Positions 1 through 9,242 of a stretch of 29,918 nucleotides of DNA are shown here, piece by piece. This DNA is from Tieghemiomyces parasiticus. Its lineage: Eukaryota > Kickxellomycota > Dimargaritomycetes > Dimargaritales > Dimargaritaceae. The stretch is from NCBI GenBank assembly GCA_027575765.1, contig JANBPT010000576.1, positions 1 through 29,918 on the forward strand, read 5' to 3'. The notes beneath the pieces were generated by a model that worked only from the letters and a program-made list of their open reading frames with translations, was not told where the DNA came from and did no database searches. Position 1 is the stretch's first letter. Every line of letters begins with the position of its first letter. Both the position numbers and the translations under genes were made by a program.

Positions 1-295
1 CACTTGCTTGTATGCAAAGCAATTAATAGGCGCTTGTTCATTAAGTCTGGTGCATGGCCATGGTATATCCCGTTTATCTGATGCTGCAGTAATGATTTAC
101 ACCCTAAAAACTCTGGTATTCACCTTCTACATGATACAGAGTGTTGGCGGCTATATTTACTTAACACCATTTGACATAAAAATTGGAAAATTTGGTGGTA
201 GCATCTATATTTTTGTAAACGATCTCGCTGTTTTGGCATTAAGTATTAGGTTCTACATCATATTATGGTGCTAAACTGATCCAAGCCGCTTCTTA
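1..295. other. AT-rich non-coding stretch
   Basis: This part is visibly richer in A and T than the rest of the window. The only long open frame (plus strand, 8-274) gives a hydrophobic protein that resembles nothing I know and has no neighbouring exon signals, so I do not call it a gene. It may be intergenic DNA or part of a decayed element together with the fragment at 296-448. Confidence 0.4.
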
Positions 296-448
296 TTAGG
301 AATCTGCCTTCAATCCAACTTGCTTACGCTCTCTGGTTACTGCCACAGGCTTTCCCTTTCCTGTACCACTCGCCAACAGATACTTGAAAATATAGTACCA
401 CTTTGATCGCAATTCCTCCGCCCACTTATCCGCTGCTTGTAAAGCCGA
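296..448 (-). pseudogene. Possible 3' coding fragment of an unknown gene, perhaps frameshifted
   Basis: On the minus strand a 50-residue open frame ends at a TAA at 298-296. It is rich in charged and aromatic residues (it includes ADKWAEELRSKWYYIFKYLL) and looks more like real protein than the surrounding frames. Its own frame is closed by a stop at 451-449. A neighbouring minus-strand frame just upstream (about 440-510, containing LSGKMANIMYNRLYK) also looks protein-like and runs into it one frame off. This could be a frameshifted gene or transposon remnant, or the last exon of a gene whose upstream acceptor lies near 435-440. I do not recognise the family, and no start codon can be assigned. 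Confidence 0.3.
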
Positions 449-970
449 TTATACATAATATTGGCCATCTTGCCCGACAATTTAGGCCTTCGTGCTTCCC
501 ATGCCCACTACACTTTCCTTTTTTTTGATTAGGCCACGGAACAGGCGTAGTGATCATATTTTCCCGACGCGGTAGCCGTCTATCCACTAAACAGACCCCC
601 CGTCAAACAGGCGTGGCAAGTGCAGGAGTGCCCAAATGTCCTTCCGCGTTCCCAATCGGGTTCTGGTTTTAGATGCTGAATACGAGATGTAACCATACTG
701 AATGATAGAAGGGGGGGGAGATTAGGAGGCGTAGCGGGGGTGTAAATGTAGGTAATAAGGGATGGTAGGGGTGCGAGTAGAATCGATGATGGTGAAGTAG
801 GTAGCAACGAAAGGGGTCGGGTGGATTGGGATGGGCCGAAAGCCGATGGGTTAGCAAGGGAGCCGAGGCTGGGCTATATACAGCGCACGAGCGGGCGCGG
901 AGCCGCGGACTCTGGTGAGCACAAAAGTAAGGATTGACCCGGGACTACGCCAAGGTACAAAACGGAGGGA
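449..970. other. Intergenic stretch, no gene recognised
   Basis: The left part is AT-rich and continues the possible remnant. From about 560 the composition turns GC-rich. It lies downstream of the LisH-protein gene, so it should hold that gene's 3' end, but I see no clear AATAAA on the minus strand close to its stop. Confidence 0.4.
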
Positions 971-3328
971 TCAGCCGTCCTGACCACTTGAGGACGGGGC
1001 AGCGGGGTCGTCCGTAAAGAACTGATGGTTGAAAAAGTCCAGACCGCTGCCGGGATCCTGCATCAGACGCGAAAGCACGGCTGGGTCCAGGTCCTCAAGA
1101 AGGCCACGGTCGGGGAGGTGGCCGTACTGGTCGCCACAGGTTCCCAAATTCCCAATCATGGCGTCCATACTGATACGGGGCCCATGAGGATCTAACAGCT
1201 CGTCAAAGTTGAAGTCGGTCAAGGCGAAGGGAACCAGACTGTCCGGGGCCGCAGATGCTGAGGTCACCGTCGACGGTTCTTCGGGCGCGGAGTGGACCCG
1301 CAGCGAGATGCTGGTGGCGGGGGCGGATGCGGTCAACGGGGTGGACGGCGCCGGGTTGGCCTTGGAGGTACTGGCCGAGCGACGGAAGGTAGGCGCGGCG
1401 GAAGATTTTTTTACCCTACTTGTGGACGCCGGCGGCGGCTTGGGAGGTGGTTGGCCGCGCTGGGCCATGGTGTGCCGGTGTTCAGCAAGCTGCTGTTGAG
1501 CATTGACCCTGGTCTGTAGAACTAGCTGTTGCATCTTCAAATGTTCCTGGCGCATCTGCTCCTGGGTGGTCGGGAAGCCGGATGTCAGTGGGGACGCACC
1601 GGCGGGGTTATCGCCAGGGGCGATGGTCGACACCGGGGGCTGTGGCGAGGATTGGTGGACGATCGTCACCGGCGTGGCGCTAGGGGTCGGGATAGTGCTG
1701 GCGGGGACCTTCGGGGACGGCCCGGGGAAGAGGAAGGCCGGGTGTGCCACATGTGGATTCTGTTGGCTCTGGGCTAGAAGATAGCTTTGCAAGCCTAGGT
1801 TACCCGGCGGATAAGTCGGTGGACCGGCGACGGGGGCGCCGGTCCGCTGTGGATCGAGGTGGTGGCTCAGAAGCTGAATTGGAGCCACGGGGTGACGCAT
1901 TGAGGGGAGGGCAGGGAAACGGGGATTAGAAAACCCTTCGAGAGTGCTAGGAGGGAGCTGCCTCTTAGTAAGACGGCAGGGACTTACCATGGGCGTCGCG
2001 GCAGCAGAGTGGGGAGCGGAAACGTCGGGCGCAGCTGGAAGACGTAGAATTGAAGAAGAGGGTGACAGGCGCCGGGTGGTATGGCGGTTATGGGGGTAGC
2101 GTAGACAAACCGGGTATGTATCAGTGGGTTAGCGACTGATGTCCAAGGCTAGGGGGGAGGGGCGCTGGGGTGATGGAGGGGCAGGGGGGTGGGGGGCTCA
2201 GACGTATAACGTACCTTTAACAGGCGGTGGGGGATCTTTCTTACCCTTGCGCTTCTTGCCCTTGGGACCCGTATCCTCGGTGGGCGTAGGACTCTGGAGC
2301 TGGTCGGATTATCGAGTGGTGCAAAGTAGTCAGGTGGGCCAAAAAGGAATTAGCGTAGGAGCGAAGGATCCGGCCTCCTAGGATCGAGGGCTGGTAGCCA
2401 ATTAGACGAATGGGGCGGTGGGACGGTCATCTCACCCTAAGCTTACCCGATCGTCCGTCGTAGAAACGACACTGCTGTTTCTAATCAAATGATTGCGCAG
2501 TTAGATGGACAAGCATCAATGCACCGCGAGCGGAAAGGTGTTAGTGCGTGAAGGAGTGGCCAGGTGAGGGCAACGGTCGCAGAGCAGGGTCTCATTAAGG
2601 TGGGGGCGTAGCGACAATCACCTGGCAAGCCAGGGGCCTTTGGTCGCTCGCCCCTTTCTCTTTTTACCCAATCCTATCCGTGCACTTACCGCTTGCGGGC
2701 GCTCGACGGAGCGGGGTCCCGGGGCGCCTTTTCCCCGGCAGGAAAAGGCGGGTGGTTGCCCGGGTAGAGCTGGGACCCGGCGGCAGGCACCGTGGTTGTG
2801 CCGGCCGGCGGCTGGGCCTCAAGGGGCTCTTGAGCAGCGATGCGTCGGGTGGGCGGCGGTGGGGCTAGCGTGGGGGCCGGCCGCAAAGCCGACGGCACTG
2901 GGGCGTCATGACAAGTGGCTACTGTGCGCCACAAAGAGGTGAACCATTCCTGGAGAAAAGGCTGCGACCCAGGCTCTACTAGCCCGGCCAGGTTTAGCTT
3001 ACGGCCCAAGGCTGAGAGGTGGCGTGAGGCCCCGCCGGCGTCGTGAGGGGCCTGCCATAGGCGATCGGTGGACCCAGGTAGTTGGCCCTCGGCCTGGCCG
3101 CCATTATCGATCCAAGCCACGTCAATATTGGCCTCCTGGGCAAACTGGGTCGCAGCGGCCCGCAGCCCGCGCCGCCGCAGATAGTCAAAAACGTAATAAT
3201 TGAGGCTGGGGGAGGAGGTGAGGGGGGGATACGGGTCAGTCACACGCGAGCGGGGAGGGTCCAACGACAAACTGTCCGGTTCCTTGGTTGGGAGGAGAGT
3301 GGACTTACAGCACACCCTGTTCAGCCAT
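971..3328 (-). CDS. LisH-domain transcriptional regulator (Flo8/Som1/SSBP-like)
   Basis: Likely a nuclear transcription co-regulator. The reconstruction has five exons: 3328-3309, 3205-2690, about 2291-2215, about 2034-1988 and 1873-971, giving about 520 residues. The start ATG at 3328 opens a 20-base exon (MAEQGVL) ending in a GTAAGT donor; joining to 3205 restores a LisH helix pair, LLNYYVFDYLRRRGLRAAAT. It is followed by a conserved aromatic stretch (LQEWFTSLW) like that after LisH in SSBP/LUFS proteins. The third exon carries a basic PKGKKRKGKK cluster, probably a nuclear localisation signal. The rest is low-complexity Pro, Gln and Ser, with a Gln-rich probable coiled coil and an acidic C-terminal end. 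Domain and strand are clear; the third-exon acceptor near 2292 is the weakest boundary. The exact orthologue (Flo8, Som1 or SSBP) is uncertain. Confidence 0.75.
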
Positions 3329-4137
3329 GGTAGGCGGGGAATGGATGGGTCAGTCAGAGGCAGGACGAGGTGGTAGATCAGGTGGGGTTCGACGCCAGCC
3401 GGGTCACGACATGCATGTTAATAGGTTAGCAGTGAGGGAGGCAGGCGGACGGTGCGACCAACGTGGATGCCGCAGTGGAGAGCGAGGCAAATATGGCCGT
3501 GGCCTAGGCGGGGGGTGGAGGGCAGGGACGAGACACGAGTAAACGCTGAAGCCGCAAGTAGCGGTGGACGAGACGGTAATTGGGGGAAATTGTGGACGGG
3601 CGAGTCTGGAAAATTTCGGTGACGATGCGGCAAGTGGAAGGGGCACGGTAGATATCAACGTGTCAAGGAGGGGGAGAGGAGCAGCTAGCGACGACACCGT
3701 CCAAAGTTTGGGGAGGGGCGGGCCAAAGGTGGACGCTAAAATAGGGGAGAGGAATTGGTGGCCGGAGACGGCGTAAACCGGGCGGCCATTACTGAAAGCA
3801 GGCGCTGCTAGAGAAACTGGGGAAGGGGCAACGCTGTTCAGACTATGGTGGGCTTAACGGAATATTAGGCTGGCGTTGGTTTATAAAAGATTCCATCCCT
3901 CGGGCGATCGGCGTTTATGGTTCCCCCGGGGAGCCCTTCAACCTGGAGGATGGGTCAGTGGGCCACGAAGAGGGAGGGAATCTGTACGAATGCGAGAGGT
4001 GGAAGGGGAGGACCTCGATGGAATCGTTCAAGACTGTCCGTTCTAGGCATGCAACGGCCGACATCGCCAACACTTTCCTTACCCCCCCAAAAAGGTTCCA
4101 TTACCCTACCTCAGCCTTCCACCCTCAGGCTCCCCAC
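3329..4137. other. Divergent promoter region between the LisH gene and RCE1
   Basis: About 800 bases separate the two start codons. The only promoter-like element I can name is a TATA-type sequence at 3882-3889. The open frames within it look like random GC-rich frames. Confidence 0.5.
3882..3889 (+). promoter_or_regulatory. TATA-box-like element (TATAAAAG) upstream of RCE1
   Basis: A canonical TATAAAAG stands on the plus strand about 250 bases before the RCE1 start codon. The distance implies a long 5' leader. It is seen by sequence match only. Confidence 0.35.
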
Positions 4138-5559
4138 ATGGTCGCCCCGGTTCTGCAGCTATCCCCCGAGCAGGCCTATGCCCTCACGGCTGCCCACGCC
4201 GTCTTGTTTGTGGGCAGTCTCTACGTTGGCCGCCGCACCGACCTCCCGCGCGACCACCCACGCGTGATTCAGGCCCGCATCGGTCGGGTTTTGGGGGCCA
4301 TCGCTCTGTCGGTGGTCCTCACTGCTTGGGTCGCCCACCAGTACCGTGCGCATTCCGACTGGGTAAGTAAATGAAGGGCCATAGTCTGGCGGGCCTTGCC
4401 CAGCCCCACCACTGCCACGCACTCACCCACGTATGATCACCCCCGCGCTTAACTTGCCCCGTGCAGACCGGTGCCGCCACGTTCCGCGCCCTTCTACACC
4501 AGGGTGGCTTTACCAACCATAACTGGTCCGTCGCCTTGGCCTGGGGTCTCGGCAGCATCCTGACCCTGTTTGCTGGCCCGCTCTATGTCGACTACCTCGC
4601 CGTCCGTCACCAGCCCCGCTGGCCGATCGTGGTGGCCCGCCACTGGGCCGAGGACCTGTCGACCCTAGTCGGCTGGCGTAATTTGGTTTTGGTAAGTCGT
4701 ATGCTCTAGTCCTCCTCGACTACCGCGTGACGGGGAAGCCTGTCGCGTCCGCAATTGACACCTCGACTATGCGCCTTCGTTGCCAACCTCAGTCGCCGGC
4801 AACCCCGCCCTCCCCCTCCCTACGCCTTACCATTACCAGGCCCCACTCTTTGAGGAGGCCGTGTTCCGCGGCCTCGTTGTCCCTCTCTGGCTCAACGCTG
4901 GACTATCCCTTCCAATCACTGTCTTTGCCTCACCCGTTATCTTTGGACTGAGTAAGTCGCGGGCAACGATTGGTATCGTGGGGGCGGGTTAGATATACCC
5001 GAGCGCACGCCAGCCCCTTCCCCATTTCACTCCGCTAGCGCTTAACCTGCCCTTATCCCCCCCTCTTATCACCCTACTAAAGGCCACCTGCACCACGCTG
5101 TGGAATGCTACCGCACCACGGGGAACGCCAAGCGGGCCATTGTCGTGCCCGCCTTCCAAGCTGCTTACAGCTCCGTTTTTGGCTGGTTCGCGGCGTTCCT
5201 ACTACTGCATACCAATTCCCTCGTGGCACCTGTCGTCGGTCACGCCGTTTGTAATGCATTAGGCTTACCTGATATCGGACCAGTTGTCTGTTTCCCCGAC
5301 CAGCGTTTCGGTAAGTACGGGCAGAGTCATCAGTCCATCGCGATCCGCCATAGGGTAACTGCGCAGCCCTCGGCCTTTTAGGCAAGTGCCCACTGACGCC
5401 TATGCGACCGAGGCCATTGACTCCCTCAGCTTACCTTCAATGCCTTCGCGGGCCGACTCTCCCTTCTCCACCGCCCCAGTCACAGCCATTCGGAGCGCCT
5501 ATGCCCTTGGTATCACATTTTTCGCCATCCTAATCTACTTTGGGACCCAAAGCCTCTAA
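4138..5559 (+). CDS. RCE1: CAAX prenyl protease 2 (Rce1-type intramembrane endopeptidase)
   Basis: An ER membrane protease that removes the last three residues (aaX) of prenylated CaaX proteins such as Ras, Rho and G gamma. Exons: 4138-4362, 4467-4691, 4840-4951, 5083-5310 and about 5387-5559, giving about 320 residues. All donors are GTAAGT. Joining exons 2 and 3 yields WRNLVLAPLFEEAVFRG, with the family EExxxR motif at residues E155, E156 and R160. Joining exons 3 and 4 yields FGLSHLHH (catalytic His189), and H241/N245 lie in GHAVCNALG, so all active-site elements are present. Several hydrophobic segments are visible, including one at the very C terminus (ALGITFFAILIYF). The last acceptor is ambiguous: the TAG at 5381 breaks frame, while the AAG at 5386 keeps it. 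The upstream neighbour is divergent. Identity is firm. Confidence 0.92.
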
Positions 5560-5787
5560 ATCACCTCAGACTACCGACGGGGGGGGCCTTCCCGCCACTC
5601 TGTCTCAAAACTACAAACAAACCAACTGATCACCCCCTGATACATAGATAATAATTGGCGTTGGAGTGTACATACTACTAACCGGCCCATATTAGCGGCG
5701 GCTAAGCGCCTAGCGATTCTGTAATGGTTTTATGGCCGAGACATCGATTATGAAGGGTACCGCCGAGAGCTACCTGGAAACGGCGCT
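5560..5787. other. Convergent 3' intergenic spacer between RCE1 and uS12m
   Basis: About 230 bases separate the stop codons of two convergent genes. Nothing beyond presumed 3' ends is seen. Confidence 0.5.
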
Positions 5788-6270
5788 CTACTTGTCGTCG
5801 CCCGACGGCTTCTTGGTCCCGTACTTTGACCGCGACGTCGTGCGGTTAGGCACGCCCTGCAGATCCAGGGCGCCACGAATCAGATGGTACCGCACCCCGG
5901 GCAAATCGGGCACGCCCCCACCACGTACTAGCACGACTGAATGCTCCTGAAGGTTGTGGCCCTCGCCGGGAATGTAAGCCACCACAACGTTGCCGTTCGA
6001 CAAGCGAACCCGCGCCACTTTACGCACGGCCGAGTTGGGCTTCTTGGGCTTGGTTGTGTACACTTTGACGCACACCCCCTTCTTTTGCGGGCACCCATCG
6101 AGCTGGGGCGACTTGGAAATGTTAGGCCGGAGCTTGCGCGCCCCACGGATCACCTGGTTCAGCGTAGCCATGCCGCGCACCGCCGCCGGTCGGGTGGGCA
6201 CAGCCCATGCAGTGGAGGCGAGGCGGGTGAGTGGCACCAATAGGCGGTTCCCCCAGTGGAATAGAGACAT
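5788..6270 (-). CDS. MRPS12: Mitochondrial small-subunit ribosomal protein uS12m
   Basis: Core protein of the mitochondrial ribosomal decoding site, encoded in one exon of 160 residues. The first 35 or so residues are basic and Ser/Ala-rich without acidic residues, a typical mitochondrial targeting sequence. The mature part carries the S12 signature: [59 protein letters not shown] and [11 protein letters not shown]. The invariant decoding-loop stretch normally reads GGRxxDLPG, but here reads GGGVPDLPG: the Asp is kept, while the preceding Arg is Gly and the position often occupied by Lys is Pro. A donor-like CAGGTAAG on the minus strand near 6411-6418 could mark a 5'-UTR intron. It is head to head with BCP1. 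Confidence 0.96.
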   Translation of the reverse strand: MSLFHWGNRLLVPLTRLASTAWAVPTRPAAVRGMATLNQVIRGARKLRPNISKSPQLDGCPQKKGVCVKVYTTKPKKPNSAVRKVARVRLSNGNVVVAYIPGEGHNLQEHSVVLVRGGGVPDLPGVRYHLIRGALDLQGVPNRTTSRSKYGTKKPSGDDK

Positions 6271-6850
6271 GATCAGGGGAATCGGGAGGAGGATAATCAG
6301 TGGGGCTATCCCAAGTATACGTGTTGGAAGATGAGGGTGAGGGATGGAAGGCTGGTAAGAGATAAAAGGGAGAGATCAAGGATAATGGGCCGCGGGGATG
6401 CGAGCGAGGTGCCTTACCTGTATCGGATCCAACCACACCACACCTTTCGGCAACGGCCAGCGCTACCCACTTGCACGGTCCCAGCACGCCACCCCGGCCA
6501 TCCCTTTGCCAAGCTTACCCACTGACCTTCGCTTCCCCCACTACGCACCCTGGGCCTGATTCCCTGTGTCAACGGGGGGGGGGGTGTTCATGTACTTTTT
6601 TTTTATTCTACCGACACCTTCCGTACCACTCGATGATGGTGTAGTTCACCTGCCGAGTATAAATACATAAATATTTATTGGGCCCTTGATTACCGCAAGG
6701 TCTCCGCATCTTTTAGCTCTACCTATGACTCCTGCAGCGACGTTACCCCTTCTGTTCGGCGATCTTCACCTAGTCAGCACAGCTTTTAGCGTCTAGCCAT
6801 TCCATTTTTCAACCTTCAAAACTACCCCATTGACCACGCCGCTTCACGCC
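6271..6850. promoter_or_regulatory. Divergent promoter region of MRPS12 and BCP1
   Basis: About 580 bases lie between the two start codons. The region holds a G-run (about 6575-6585), a T-run, a TATA-like element at 6658 and, at 6725-6749, a block with the core AGCGACGTTACC that resembles units of the tandem repeat at 15740-15960. A pyrimidine-rich leader precedes the BCP1 ATG. Confidence 0.45.
6658..6665 (+). promoter_or_regulatory. TATA-like element (TATAAATA) upstream of BCP1
   Basis: TATAAATA stands about 190 bases before the BCP1 start codon, followed by more AT-rich sequence (ATAAATATTTATT). It is a sequence match only and could act on either strand. Confidence 0.3.
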
Positions 6851-8050
6851 ATGGCCAAGCGCAGTCTACAGGAGACCCAGGAATCAGCACCTGAGGCTGA
6901 CACGGCCATGGACCTATCCAGCGCCGACTCGGCCGACAGCGACTCGGACGAGGAAATGAAGGTAGGTAATTCTCTAACCGTCCCCGCCGGTAACTACCCA
7001 CTCAGACCCCTTCGCCAAACTTACCCCGCTGTTATCACTTCGGCACGCCCCCCTCCCTCCCAATCACCCAGGACCTGGTCAATATCGACTTTGAGTTTTT
7101 CGACCCCAAGGAGGCCGATTTCCATGCTATCAAGCGTCTGTTGGCCCAGCTATTCGGTGAGGACAGCGAGCAGATGGAACTCTCAGGGTTGGCTGACCTC
7201 GTCATTGGACAGCCCCTAGTGGGCACCTGTGTCAAGATCGAGAACGAGGGCGATCCCTACGCCCTGCTCACCGTACTCAATCTGAACCACCATGGCGAGC
7301 ACCCGGCCATCGTCAAGCTAGTACGGTACCTGCGGGGCAAGGTCAACGCCGACCCGGCGGCCTCGGCGCGCCTGGAGGCCCTCTTGGCCCCGGGCGCTGT
7401 GTCATCGACTGGGTGGGTCATCAGCGAGCGTCTGCTCAACATGCCACCGCAGATTGCGCCGCCAATGTTCAGAATGCTGGCCGAGGAAGTCCAATGGGCC
7501 GTGGAAGACGTAAGTGTGAGAGGGAGGATACCTTGGTTCTTTGGCGGCTACCGAATGGGGCCGCCGCACCTGTCGCTAACCGTTCGGTGCCGTCCCAGCG
7601 GCCTCCTGGGAAGTCTTCGTCACTTGCCACTAAACTCCCCCACCCCCTTCTCTGGCTACCTGCCCACTTATTCCTCACATATCTCTCTGACAGAAAGAGC
7701 CCTACGATTTCAGTCACTACATCGTCCTATCCAAGACCTACTACCAGGTCGACTCCACTTTGGACGCCGAGGAAAACGAGACAGCGCCACCCCGCGCGGG
7801 CAAGGCCACCACGGCTGGCCGCAAGAAGGGAAAATTCAACGAGACCCTCCTCTACGTCCAGCCCGAGGAGGAGCTCCTGGAGCGGTTCAGCGAGTTTCAC
7901 GTGGACTTCAAGCCCAAGAACACGGCCGTGTCAGACAGCCGCCGGGTGTTTACCGACTTTGGTGTGGTGCCCGCCCGGCGCTGCCACGTGCTCACGCGAG
8001 AGAAGATGGTCGCTTTTATCAGCGAACTGGAGCCGTACGTCCGGTCCTAG
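6851..8050 (+). CDS. BCP1: BCP1/BCCIP family protein
   Basis: In yeast, Bcp1 is an essential nuclear protein that chaperones ribosomal protein uL14 (Rpl23) and supports nuclear export of the lipid kinase Mss4; human BCCIP is the relative. Exons: 6851-6961, 7072-7509 and 7694-8050, all in phase 0, giving 301 residues. Exon 1 encodes an acidic, Ser/Asp-rich head (SADSADSDSDEEMK), as in the family. Exon 2 opens with DLVNIDFEFFDPKEADFHAI, the family signature, followed by GQPLVGTCVKIE. Exon 3 holds YDFSHYIVLSKTYY and a C-terminal FHVDFKPKN...RCHVLTREKM. The ATG at 6851 is the first in frame. An AATAAA lies 32 bases after the stop. The length fits the family. Confidence 0.93.
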
Positions 8051-8633
8051 CCTTCCGATCAGATTGTAGCATTGTCGACAAAATAAAGAGAATGGGTAAT
8101 TTCCAAGGTAAACGCAGGGGTAACAGGGAAGCCTTGACTGTGCGGGCACTAGACATCTTAAAGCCGGATAGAACCGGTTTGCGAGCCAACGTGTTTCGAC
8201 ACCTTCCCCCCCTTCGGCCGGATCATGCCGGTGAGCATCTACCAACTATAATTTAATGTAATGGAAGCACGATGCAAGGTTGGGGACGGCCACCAGGGCA
8301 GGGAGGGAGGGGAGGGGGGAGGCATTACGTCATGTAGTAGATGAAGCCACGACTGCCGGTTTATTCAAAATGGTGAAAACGTGGCAAAGAACAAATGATC
8401 ATCCGGTACAACAAGGTGGGAATAGCATGAAATCTGGATCGTCAGCGGCGTGGTGACCTAGACCCGGTCAGTAAATGATAAGGCCGGCGGGTGGAAAAGA
8501 CAACAACAAAAAGCCATGCCAAATGGCAAATCCGCCAGTTTATCGAAGGGCTAGTGGACTACAATAATTATATTCAACGTTGAAAGACGGCTTCTCGCAC
8601 AAGAAACAATAGTTACCGTCACTAGGCTGATGT
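8051..8633. other. Convergent 3' intergenic region between BCP1 and TSPO
   Basis: This region holds the 3' ends of two convergent genes. Apart from the polyadenylation hexamer near 8082, I see a purine-rich run around 8297-8320 and no gene. Confidence 0.5.
8082..8087 (+). terminator. Poly(A) signal AATAAA of BCP1
   Basis: A canonical AATAAA begins 32 bases after the BCP1 stop codon, in the right place and on the right strand to direct cleavage and polyadenylation. Confidence 0.5.
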
Positions 8634-9113
8634 CTAGTTGTTAAGGGCGATGTAGAGGTTCAAGAACCCGCTCAGGACCACCCAAGCAAGATAAGGGACC
8701 AAGAGCAAACCAGCGCCGGTGCTGACGCGAGAGAACTGCTCGAGGGTCATGCCGATCAGAATAGTCACCAGTACGTTGCTGGCCCAGGCCACGCGGACCT
8801 GCCTGGCGGCAAAGAAAAGCGGGGCCCAGGCGAAACTGACCACCAGCTGGATCCAGTAGAGACGCAGCGCGTACTGGGCCTGCTCGCGGAAGACGCGGTC
8901 GGGGTTGTGGTTGGCCTCGACGGCCACCAGGTGGGAGGCCCAGCCCACGCACAGGTAGAGGATGGCCCACACGAACCGGAAGCCCCACTTGGGGGGCGTA
9001 AAGGTGGGCTTGCGCAGGTCGTCCCAGAACTTGTTGTCGGCGGTGCGACTCTGGCGCCCAACGACGAACCCCGAGGCGAGCGGAATGGCTACAGACAGAA
9101 TGAGGGACTCCAT
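8634..9113 (-). CDS. TspO/MBR family membrane protein (translocator protein)
   Basis: A five-helix membrane protein of the TspO/peripheral benzodiazepine receptor family, which binds porphyrins and sterols and usually sits in outer mitochondrial or secretory membranes. It is a single exon of 159 residues, the normal family length. The first helix (LILSVAIPLASGFVVG) is followed by the family motif WDDLRKPTFTPPKWGFRFVW, which matches the consensus LxKPxWxPPxW except that the first Trp is Phe. Further hydrophobic segments are AILYLCVGWASHLV, WIQLVVSFAWAPLFF, ASNVLVTILIGMTL and LLVPYLAWVVLSGFLNLYIAL. A TATATAA lies about 125 bases upstream. The ligand and cell location here are unknown. Confidence 0.93.
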   Translation of the reverse strand: MESLILSVAIPLASGFVVGRQSRTADNKFWDDLRKPTFTPPKWGFRFVWAILYLCVGWASHLVAVEANHNPDRVFREQAQYALRLYWIQLVVSFAWAPLFFAARQVRVAWASNVLVTILIGMTLEQFSRVSTGAGLLLVPYLAWVVLSGFLNLYIALNN

Positions 9114-9235
9114 GACGAGGGACGGATTGGTGGGGGGGCGGCGGCGAGGGAACGGCTGTAGGAGGGTTTAGATCGGGGGGTGGTGGTGGAAGCGAGCCAG
9201 TGATGAACTACATGGGAACGGGTCGATGGTGAGGC

Positions 9236-9242
9236 TTATATA
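9236..9242 (-). promoter_or_regulatory. TATA-box-like element (TATATAA) of the TspO gene
   Basis: TATATAA on the minus strand stands about 125 bases before the TspO start codon. It is a sequence match only. Confidence 0.4.

Noticed and set aside
8..274. Hydrophobic 88-codon plus-strand open frame
   Set aside because: AT-rich composition alone explains the hydrophobic residues; no homologue or regulatory context is seen.
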